NCBI GenBank assembly: GCA_902774275.1
Contig: CACYHN010000008.1
Span: 1-45,745, forward strand
Length of the DNA stretch: 45,745 bases
DNA from: an uncultured Bacteroidales bacterium
GTDB taxonomy: Bacteria; Bacteroidota; Bacteroidia; Bacteroidales; Bacteroidaceae
Direction of reading: 5' to 3'
Every line of letters begins with the position of its first letter. Position 1 is the stretch's first letter. Positions 8,794-16,088 of the stretch are shown piece by piece. Below the pieces are notes generated by a model. It did not search any database. It saw nothing but the letters and a program-made list of their open reading frames with translations, and had not been told where the DNA came from. Both the position numbers and the translations under genes were made by a program.

Positions 8794-8801
8794 CAAATAT
8801 A
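8794..8801 (-). promoter_or_regulatory. -7 element for the PL9 lyase gene
   Basis: The minus strand reads TATATTTG then CGG, fitting TAnnTTTG and leaving a leader of about 25 nt before ATG 8765. A second match, TAAATTTG at 8773-8780, is closer to the start and less likely. Confidence 0.5.
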
Positions 8802-8864
8802 CAATACATTTCCGAATGGCTGTTAGAGGCATAAGAGGGTTTTGCTGGATATCTGAATAATAAA

Positions 8865-8895
8865 GAACTCCTCTCCCGGGTTGGGAGAGGAGTTC
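8865..8895 (-). terminator. Rho-independent terminator after the large lipoprotein gene
   Basis: Perfect 13-nt arms (8865-8877 and 8883-8895, GAACTCCTCTCCC) enclose a 5-nt loop. In minus direction the stem is followed by TTTATTATT. It lies about 50 nt after the stop at 8948. A second stem (8908-8915/8934-8941) sits between. Confidence 0.8.
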
Positions 8896-8947
8896 CTGTT
8901 TACAAAGTATGGTTCCTTACTTTCTGTAAAATAGAACCATATTTATT

Positions 8948-11284
8948 TTATTTCATATGCATGTGTCCCTCCTCCATAATTTTATCAAGAGGCACAGTCA
9001 TACCCTCCAGTACGTGAACCTGTATACGAGCAGTATGAGTAGCACGCAGACAATCAAAATCCATAACTGTATATCTAATAACTTCATCTTCATTCTCTTC
9101 ACGCCAAGGGCAATACGATACCATAATGAATTTTCCATCCTTATAGAAATAAGAATAACACATATTCTGATATTCACCTTCACCAGCTTCTACATCAAAA
9201 TCCATAATAGGTTCACCTAATTCAGCTTGTGCTTGTGTCTTGAAGGACTTAAAGTCTTTATAATTCAACTTTTCATTATAGAACCAGAGCAACACTCCTG
9301 TACCTACACCCTGACTTTCAGTTATCTGCAATCCAATGGTAGCAGTATCTCCATTAATCCACGGAGTGAAACTTGGGAATGACGCATCCTTTGCGGCAAT
9401 ACGTGTCATAGTCCTACCGACGCCCAGTATAGGAGCCTTAAATTCACCCCTTATAGTACCTACGGTAGTATAGGTTGGGTTACCATCTACATAAGTTTCA
9501 GTCTGTGCATCACAATCCACCTTGAACGTGAGATTGTTATACTCATTCTTGGTCACTGTCATATATGCGGCATTGTTCTGTACTCTATAATAATTATTAT
9601 CAGCAGTGTACAATGAAACATTTGCATTATCATATGCTGTCTTATTGATAGAGTAATTATCTATGGATACTCTGAGATCTCCAAAATTTACATTAAGATA
9701 CAATCCGTTGTCAATCAATCCAACACCTTCGATATCTGAAACGAACACAGGTGATATGACAAAGTCTTTTGCTGCACCGTTTGTGGGAGTAAATGTAATG
9801 ACACCGCCTGTAGACACGTCAGTCTTGACATTAAGAGTGTAGGCATGATCCTTACCGTCAAGCTTAATATCAAACTTATGTTCATTGCCGTCACTGGTCA
9901 GAAGTATCAGTTTTGCGTCATTAGAAGTGTAATCAAACGGAGCATTGATAATGAACTGTCCGTCAACATCAGTATGAACCGCCTTTGTGGTCTTTGTGGC
10001 ACCATCGGCAACATACTCTATCCATAGGCTGCCCAATTTATTACCCTTGCCGGAGTTGACCACCTTACCACTTATATGAATCGTCGTTGGCAACACAATA
10101 TTTACGGTCTTTTGCTCACCGGCTGTTAGAATCTTGTCAACGTTCACTTTCACCTCAGGGCTGTAATTACAATAGTCACTGGAACGTACGGTAACATAGA
10201 AATCAGTGTTGATAGGCACATAGCACTGAACCACACCGTTTACATTTGTGAAATAAGTACTCTGTCCGTCAATATCCACCGCCTGGTTAGGAATCACGTT
10301 ACCGGCCTCATCCTTCACATTAACAATAAGTGAAGCTCTCTTCTCAGGATAATCCAGATTTACCCATGAGAAGTGTTTTACCTGGCCTACATATACATTC
10401 TTATCGCTATCATAAGTGGCTACGCCCTCATAAACCCAAAGGCCTTTATTCTCATCAAAACTCCACAATGGAATCTCTGCCGGTATTTCAGAACCATTAA
10501 ACTTATCGGGCACAGGGAATGTCAACGTGGCAGGCTTACCATCAGCCAGTTGAACTCTCTCTCCATAGGAATTGAGGGTTACACACACCATACCGTAGGA
10601 AACAAGTTGTAGCTGCTGCACCTCACCATCAACCTCACGTTCTGCAGCCAGGTCACCTCCAGGCATCACGGTGGCAAAATCCTTGTCATCAGGGCTCAGA
10701 TAAAATATTTGTGCACTTACTCTGTCATCCCCACTCAAAGGTTCATCAGAATCAGCAAACTTGAATCCGTCAGCCTGAAGGTCCACAGTCATGCCCTGCG
10801 CAGTCGTCACGCTGATGTCCTCAGTGTACAGCTCATACACTTCGGCCACTCTTTGATTACTGTAACTACTACTTTCACTCAAGGTCACTTCCCATACATC
10901 GCCATCAACGGTAGGCAGGGAGCGTACTACATCAAAATATCCAGCGCAGGAAAACTTGACTATAGAGCGTCCGTTTACCACATTCACCTCATCCAGGATA
11001 AAACCGCCGTCCGGGCCGGTCAAGCAGGAATTGCTTCCTGATGTCACCTCAACATTCCTTAATGGAGTACCAATTGAATCATAGACAAAGCCTGAAAGCG
11101 CAGACATAGTCATATTGGATGGATTTACCTTCGTTCCGTCTGCAATAGTACTCTGTGGAGCAGGAGTCAGCTTCGGAGCGGGAGGAGCTGGAGTGGGATC
11201 AGAATCATTCTTATCACTACATGATGTTATCAGGAGTGCACCTGACAACAAACTGGCTAAAAACCAGAAATTAAGTTTCTTCAT
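8948..11284 (-). CDS. Large surface lipoprotein with carboxypeptidase-regulatory-like domains, function unknown
   Basis: The start is at ATG 11284 because MKKLNFWFLASLLSGALLITSC gives a clean lipoprotein signal with lipobox ITS-C; an upstream ATG at 11320 would add 12 residues before it. The mature protein (778 residues total) begins with a Ser/Asp linker and a Pro-rich spacer (PTPAPPAPKLTPAP). A carboxypeptidase-regulatory/CNA-B-type fold follows (LSGFVYDSIGTPLRNVEV ... LTGPDGGFILDEV). More such modules follow near residues 340-420 and 425-500 (ISGKVVNSGKGNKLGSLWIE ... TDVDGQFIIN), then beta-rich segments to the end. No catalytic motif is seen. It is monocistronic, with a strong terminator. 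It may be an adhesin or glycan-binding surface protein; this is inference from architecture only. Confidence 0.7.
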   Translation of the reverse strand: MKKLNFWFLASLLSGALLITSCSDKNDSDPTPAPPAPKLTPAPQSTIADGTKVNPSNMTMSALSGFVYDSIGTPLRNVEVTSGSNSCLTGPDGGFILDEVNVVNGRSIVKFSCAGYFDVVRSLPTVDGDVWEVTLSESSSYSNQRVAEVYELYTEDISVTTAQGMTVDLQADGFKFADSDEPLSGDDRVSAQIFYLSPDDKDFATVMPGGDLAAEREVDGEVQQLQLVSYGMVCVTLNSYGERVQLADGKPATLTFPVPDKFNGSEIPAEIPLWSFDENKGLWVYEGVATYDSDKNVYVGQVKHFSWVNLDYPEKRASLIVNVKDEAGNVIPNQAVDIDGQSTYFTNVNGVVQCYVPINTDFYVTVRSSDYCNYSPEVKVNVDKILTAGEQKTVNIVLPTTIHISGKVVNSGKGNKLGSLWIEYVADGATKTTKAVHTDVDGQFIINAPFDYTSNDAKLILLTSDGNEHKFDIKLDGKDHAYTLNVKTDVSTGGVITFTPTNGAAKDFVISPVFVSDIEGVGLIDNGLYLNVNFGDLRVSIDNYSINKTAYDNANVSLYTADNNYYRVQNNAAYMTVTKNEYNNLTFKVDCDAQTETYVDGNPTYTTVGTIRGEFKAPILGVGRTMTRIAAKDASFPSFTPWINGDTATIGLQITESQGVGTGVLLWFYNEKLNYKDFKSFKTQAQAELGEPIMDFDVEAGEGEYQNMCYSYFYKDGKFIMVSYCPWREENEDEVIRYTVMDFDCLRATHTARIQVHVLEGMTVPLDKIMEEGHMHMK

Positions 11285-11324
11285 ACGAAAATGTATTTTG
11301 GATGTTTGAATAAAATTCATTAGG

Positions 11325-11351
11325 TCAGTAAGGTTTCAGTAAGGTTACTGA
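11325..11351. repeat. Tandem 11-nt repeat upstream of the lipoprotein gene
   Basis: TCAGTAAGGTT occurs twice in tandem (11325-11335, 11336-11346) followed by ACTGA, which pairs with TCAGT of the repeat. It lies 40-67 nt before the ATG at 11284, within the likely leader or promoter, so it could be an operator. No clear TAnnTTTG was found next to it. Confidence 0.5.
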
Positions 11352-11412
11352 GCGACAAAGGAAATACAAAAAAATATAATAATCAATTTTTATATATAAA
11401 ATCTGTTAATTG

Positions 11413-11452
11413 ACCACTTATTTGAATATAAAACCACTTATTTGAATATAAA
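11413..11452. repeat. Exact 20-nt tandem duplication spanning the stop of the GH43 gene
   Basis: ACCACTTATTTGAATATAAA occurs at 11413-11432 and again at 11433-11452. The second copy includes the stop codon (11438-11440) and the last codons (FIFK) of the GH43 gene. The first copy is therefore a non-coding duplicate of the gene end. Confidence 0.9.
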
Positions 11453-13084
11453 ATCACATAGGGTACAAAGCGATTTGTCCTTGGTCTCTGACTTGAAGAC
11501 AAAGAATATGGCGTGCTTACCGGTCATCTGGGAAAGAGCTGGGAGGCTGACTGTCATATCCGTAGGCTGAGCCGGCAAATCGGCTTTAAGTTCAATCTTG
11601 CCTAACACCTTACCTCCCTGAGATTCCCAAGGACGATCCGCCATAATGATGATGCTGCCATCCACACCCTCAGGAATAAGATTAAGGCAAAGACTCAGAT
11701 CACGGCCGGCAGTCTTACTGAAATTGAAATACTTGTAGCCCACAATTGAACCGTCAGTATTTTTCACCACAAAATTAGTATTGTTAGCCAAGTCATACGG
11801 AGCTTTATACTTGCTATCAGTACCATATGATGACGCTACGTATGAACCATAGAAAATATTATTAGGCCAATCATGCACAGCAGGCTTGGGCCCGGTGTAC
11901 CAGCAGGCTATTCCGGCGGAGTGGCGTTCCAGAGGATCAAGGCCGTCAAGTGAGAAACCTTCAGAATTATACTCTCCTTCTGATATCTCCACCTTGCCAC
12001 CCTTACCCTCTTCTACCTTCACAGTAATGGGAGCTACCATAGCCTGACGGGCATATTCATCCGTTCCGGTCTGGCGATGGTAGAACACGTACCACTGTCC
12101 GTTTATTTCACATATACTGCCATGGGTGTTACCGTCAATGGTTGCCGATGCAAAGACATTTCCCTGCTCATCAACCTCACGGCCACGGGCATCTATGATT
12201 GTGCCGCCGTAGGTGAACGGTCCAAGCGGATTGTCACTGTAAGCATATGCCAAGGTATAATTGGATACCGGCAGGCCAAACTCACCGTCCTTGGTAAAAC
12301 GGCTGTATATAAAAACGTATTTGTCCATAATTTTCCTAATTGATGAAGCCTCAAAGAAGCTGAAAACACCATCATCATAACGTCCGGAGATCATATCCTC
12401 CACAATCTCCGTACCTGGCTTTACGGTTGCCATCGTAGCCGGGTCAAACTCAGCGGCGTATGAGCGCTCAAATCCCCAATAGCCATACACCCGGCCGTCA
12501 TCATCAACAAATACGGCGGGGTCAAAAGCCAGAACTCCATCTGTCAGGTTAGGATTGCTCTTACTCCAGTTGCACACCTCAAACGGACCGTCAGGGCGCG
12601 AACTTTTACAAACCATACCGTTACGTCCGCCAGACTGGTTGTTGGGGAACAGATAGTAGGTCTTGACTCCATCGGGACCCGTAACCAGTGCCACATCTGG
12701 TGCATAGAGCACATCTGCAAGACCCTGACGGCTCAAGGGCTCACCGTTTGCATTCTTGCTTACACTGAATATCTCGCCGTCATAACGCCAGCAGATAAGA
12801 TTGTCAACGTCAGCTGACCACACTACAAGTTCACGGCCGCAATAGCCGTTTATCATACTGTCATGTGAGCCATAGATGTAAACACGATATTTCCCCGGAT
12901 TGTCAGGATCTTCAAAGACATACGGTTCACCATCAGGGATATGCTCCCAAAGTGGCAGATACGGGTTTCCGGGCGTAGCAATAATAATCATCTCTTTCTT
13001 ATTGGTACATGAAACATAAAGTACTGAGCACAATACTGCAGCCATAAAAACAGTCAGAATCAGAAACGGATGTCCTATTTTCAT
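11438..13084 (-). CDS. Glycoside hydrolase family 43 lipoprotein (five-bladed propeller, arabinan/xylan type)
   Basis: This 548-residue protein carries a lipoprotein signal ending in LYVSC26. The GH43 propeller spans about 45-380. Candidate catalytic residues are D51 (HIPDGEPYVFED, general base), D188 (LAFDPAVFVDDDG, pKa modulator) and E245 (FFEASSIRKI, general acid). The C-terminal 150 residues (from about 395) form a beta-sandwich (VGYKYFNFSK ... GSIIIMADRPWE) resembling CBM6-type modules found after many GH43 domains. The enzyme should remove arabinose or xylose units from plant polysaccharides outside the cell. Substrate is not predictable by eye. Its gene is divergent from the exopolysaccharide-type operon. 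A weak -7 match (TATATTCG, 13108-13115, minus) lies upstream. Confidence 0.87.
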   Translation of the reverse strand: MKIGHPFLILTVFMAAVLCSVLYVSCTNKKEMIIIATPGNPYLPLWEHIPDGEPYVFEDPDNPGKYRVYIYGSHDSMINGYCGRELVVWSADVDNLICWRYDGEIFSVSKNANGEPLSRQGLADVLYAPDVALVTGPDGVKTYYLFPNNQSGGRNGMVCKSSRPDGPFEVCNWSKSNPNLTDGVLAFDPAVFVDDDGRVYGYWGFERSYAAEFDPATMATVKPGTEIVEDMISGRYDDGVFSFFEASSIRKIMDKYVFIYSRFTKDGEFGLPVSNYTLAYAYSDNPLGPFTYGGTIIDARGREVDEQGNVFASATIDGNTHGSICEINGQWYVFYHRQTGTDEYARQAMVAPITVKVEEGKGGKVEISEGEYNSEGFSLDGLDPLERHSAGIACWYTGPKPAVHDWPNNIFYGSYVASSYGTDSKYKAPYDLANNTNFVVKNTDGSIVGYKYFNFSKTAGRDLSLCLNLIPEGVDGSIIIMADRPWESQGGKVLGKIELKADLPAQPTDMTVSLPALSQMTGKHAIFFVFKSETKDKSLCTLCDFIFK

Positions 13085-13260
13085 ATTGATTTGGTTTGTT
13101 CAGGGCACGAATATAGCAAGAATCTTTTTAGAATCTAAACAATACGGACGGAAATGAAAATTTTTCCTAACAAAGCAAACTAAAGCATAAATTATTGTTG
13201 TTTTTCCTATAGCCACATTATAAAAATTAAACAAAAGATTTTCATGCCAGGTATTTTTTG

Positions 13261-13268
13261 TAAATTTG
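13261..13268 (+). promoter_or_regulatory. -7 element of the exopolysaccharide-type operon
   Basis: TAAATTTG followed by CAGC matches TAnnTTTG, with a T-rich stretch about 18-20 nt upstream as a weak -33. The leader to the GTG at 13357 would be about 80 nt. The rest of the 272-nt divergent gap (13085-13356) is AT-rich without other visible structure. Confidence 0.6.
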
Positions 13269-13356
13269 CAGCTTCAAAACAACATCCTTCTACACTAACA
13301 GAGTAGTTATATATTTAGAAGTAAATTAAAAAACAAGTAATTAAAAGTATTGGGAA

Positions 13357-14634
13357 GTGGGTACGATTTCATTCATAAAATATTACATCTCACTATTAAC
13401 TGCATACTGCAAATTCCTGTTCACGTTTGTCCTATACAAATTTGCAGATTATCCCAACGAGATCAAGTTTGCAGCTTTTGTTTCCGCACTTTGCGTAATG
13501 ATAATTATTGTCATGCTGCTTTCAATCTTCTGGATGTCATGGTTGGAAAAGAGAAAGAGAAGACTCAGGGAGCATATTGAGAAGAAGTTTGCTAAGGGTA
13601 TGGAATACATTGTTTCATCCCAAGCCTCAAAACTAATGACAGAGAAAGAGATTGCACAGGCATTTGATTTGGACAAGGAGGATTTGCAAGGACCGTTATT
13701 GAGGAACAACCGTGAAAAACGCATGTTCGTGGAGGTTTTCTACATGTACTTCATATCCAAGAGATCAGAGCTTTCAAGGACAGAAAACACTCATGTAATG
13801 CTTCAGTTGTTTGACATTCCTGACTATCTTGAAAAGGAGGTCAGCCTGGGCAGCATGAAGCACAAGGTGAATGCTTTGAGTTACATGCGTACTTTCAAGC
13901 TCCCCATCAGCCCTTGGGTAATCAATAAACTTTTGAATTCCAGGTATATGAGAGTGCAGAGACTGGCCATGTATTCAACCATTATGTCCAGTTCAGACAG
14001 TGCATTGGATTATTTTGAGACAGACTTTTTTGACAACAACTGCTGCATCAAGGATGAGATAGAACTTGGCTTCTCACTTCAGCGCCGCCGCAAACTGGGC
14101 CTCAAGTTACCAAACCTGGCACGTTGGGCTCACATACAGAGCAATGAAAAGACCCAATGCATGTTTGTACGTCTGATGCGCCGTTTCAATGAGATAGAAT
14201 ATTGCGGACAGCTTAAGGACCTCTATAACCAGACCAAGAAGAAAAAACTCATAGAGGAGATATCCAGAACATGGGGATATCTTCATTATCTGGACTGTGA
14301 GGACTTGCTGATTGAGGCACTCCTTACCCAACCCGATGACACAAAAGTGGCAATCATGCATGCCATGACACGCCTTGCAACGGGAAAGAGCCTTAACGCG
14401 CTCCTGGACGGATTCAAGAATACCACCAATCCGCATGTACGTTATGAAGCATTAAGATGTATCTATAATTACGGCGAGGAGGGCCGCGCCCTGTTCAATG
14501 AACTGGAACAGAATGCATCAGAAGCAGACAAGAAATTCTTTACATTTTTCCATAACCCCATCACCCTTGAAAAGATCCGTCTTGACAAGGAACAGGCTTA
14601 CCACCCTTCAGTAGAGACAGTTTTCAACGGATAA
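13357..14634 (+). CDS. Membrane-anchored HEAT-repeat protein, first gene of an exopolysaccharide-type operon
   Basis: The start is GTG 13357 (encoding MGTISFIKYYISLL); later ATGs would cut the membrane segment. The protein is 425 residues. One strong transmembrane helix lies at about 38-61 (FAAFVSALCVMIIIVMLLS), preceded by a hydrophobic stretch and followed by EKRKRRLR. By the positive-inside rule this places the large C-terminal part in the cytoplasm. Residues about 170-410 form helical pairs typical of HEAT repeats (SRYMRVQRLAMYSTIMSS, DDTKVAIMHAMTRLATGKSL, NPHVRYEALRCIYNYGEEGR). The glycosyltransferase gene follows after 24 nt. A scaffold or regulator of the synthase is the natural inference; HEAT proteins have no activity of their own. 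Confidence 0.8.
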   Translation: MGTISFIKYYISLLTAYCKFLFTFVLYKFADYPNEIKFAAFVSALCVMIIIVMLLSIFWMSWLEKRKRRLREHIEKKFAKGMEYIVSSQASKLMTEKEIAQAFDLDKEDLQGPLLRNNREKRMFVEVFYMYFISKRSELSRTENTHVMLQLFDIPDYLEKEVSLGSMKHKVNALSYMRTFKLPISPWVINKLLNSRYMRVQRLAMYSTIMSSSDSALDYFETDFFDNNCCIKDEIELGFSLQRRRKLGLKLPNLARWAHIQSNEKTQCMFVRLMRRFNEIEYCGQLKDLYNQTKKKKLIEEISRTWGYLHYLDCEDLLIEALLTQPDDTKVAIMHAMTRLATGKSLNALLDGFKNTTNPHVRYEALRCIYNYGEEGRALFNELEQNASEADKKFFTFFHNPITLEKIRLDKEQAYHPSVETVFNG

Positions 14635-14658
14635 TTCATCATAAAGAGAAACTCGGAT

Positions 14659-16086
14659 ATGTGGTTAACGATATATTATATATTCTGTTATCTTGTCTTT
14701 GCCTACACCATCATGTTGCTGGTGGGATATGTCTGGCTTGTATTCATGAGCCGTTTGGCCCAGAGACAGCTTGACGTAAACCTGCCTGACGACGAGACAA
14801 TAAAATATCTTATGCAGGGTTCTCCCCTCACCCCGGCAGTATCCATCATAGCACCTGCATTCAATGAGGAGGTTACCATTATTGATAGCGTCAATTCAAT
14901 AATGCAGATTGATTACCCCGATTATGAGATCATCATCGTAAATGATGAAAGTACAGACCGCACATTGGAACTGCTAATTGAAGAATACAAACTGGTGGAG
15001 GTTCCATACGATATTGCCATGAGAGTGCAGTCCAAGCCTATCAAAAGGGTTCTCAAATCAACTGATGAACGTTACAGCAAACTGATAGTAGTCGATAAGG
15101 TTCACGGTGGACGTAAAGCCGATGGTTCAAATGCCGGAATCAACGTATGCAGCAACAAATACTTTGTATGTACTGATGTGGACTGCATCATCGAGCCTAT
15201 GGCTCTCTACAGGATGATGTGGTTTGTGATAAACAGCCACAAGCCTATGATTGGCGTTGGTGCCACCATGCTTATGAGTAACGGCTGTATCGTTGAGGAC
15301 GGAAAAGTGGCTGAGGCAGCTGTCCCCAACACCCCCATCCCTATGTTCCAGCAATTGGAGTATCTGCGTTCATTCCTCATAAGTAAGCTTGGATGGTCAC
15401 GTATAAACGCACTGCCTAACATATCCGGAGGATTTGGCCTGTTTGATACTGACGTTGCGGTAAAGTCCGGAGGATATGACCCTATGAGTATGGCTGAGGA
15501 TGTTGATATGCTGCTGCGTATGGTCACATACATGAAAAACAGCGGGCAGGATTTCCAGCTGGCACTTGTTCCCAAAGTTTGCTGCTGGACTGAAGGTCCG
15601 GGCTCTCTCAAGCAGCTGGTCCGTCAGCGCACCAGATGGGCACGTGGACTTTTTGAGATTGTATCAAATCACCGCAAGTTGTTCTTCAACCCCCATTATG
15701 GCCCCATAGGTTCTCTTACACTGCCGTACTTGTTCCTCTTTGAGTTCATTGCCCCATTGTTTGAGATGACCGGTTTCCTCTTTATGATCTGGCTTACGCT
15801 AACCGGTGGTGTCAACTGGAGTGCAGCTTTACTCATATTCGGAATGATTTATATATTCTCAGTGTTCATATCTTTCTTTGTAATGTACTTTGATTACAAG
15901 CTGAAAGCCGTCCAGTGGAAACACACCAAATCGAGTTATTTCAAGCTATTGGTGGCAACGCTGCTTGAACCGTTCATATATCACCCTATAATTACCTATT
16001 GCTCAATTGTGGGCTATTGGCGTTTCATTATAAACACAACCGCTGTCTGGACGCCTATCCAGCGTAAAGGTGTTAAAAAGAGATAG
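14659..16086 (+). CDS. Membrane family 2 glycosyltransferase, processive polysaccharide synthase type (PgaC/YaiP-like)
   Basis: This 475-residue protein has an N-terminal helix (about 5-30), a cytosolic GT-A domain (about 55-340) and about three C-terminal transmembrane helices (about 360-450). Key motifs are present: VNDESTD, HGGRKADGSNAGIN, the DxD metal site DVDC near 173, the catalytic-base region MAEDVDM near 279, and QRTRW (QxxRW) near 323. The last marks processive synthases such as hyaluronan, poly-GlcNAc and cellulose synthases. No PilZ c-di-GMP domain is fused. It would polymerise a beta-linked sugar from a nucleotide sugar and move it across the inner membrane. The gene encoding a TPR outer-membrane barrel begins 2 nt downstream, which strengthens the export interpretation. 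The sugar is unknown. Confidence 0.9.
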   Translation: MWLTIYYIFCYLVFAYTIMLLVGYVWLVFMSRLAQRQLDVNLPDDETIKYLMQGSPLTPAVSIIAPAFNEEVTIIDSVNSIMQIDYPDYEIIIVNDESTDRTLELLIEEYKLVEVPYDIAMRVQSKPIKRVLKSTDERYSKLIVVDKVHGGRKADGSNAGINVCSNKYFVCTDVDCIIEPMALYRMMWFVINSHKPMIGVGATMLMSNGCIVEDGKVAEAAVPNTPIPMFQQLEYLRSFLISKLGWSRINALPNISGGFGLFDTDVAVKSGGYDPMSMAEDVDMLLRMVTYMKNSGQDFQLALVPKVCCWTEGPGSLKQLVRQRTRWARGLFEIVSNHRKLFFNPHYGPIGSLTLPYLFLFEFIAPLFEMTGFLFMIWLTLTGGVNWSAALLIFGMIYIFSVFISFFVMYFDYKLKAVQWKHTKSSYFKLLVATLLEPFIYHPIITYCSIVGYWRFIINTTAVWTPIQRKGVKKR

Positions 16087-16088
16087 AA

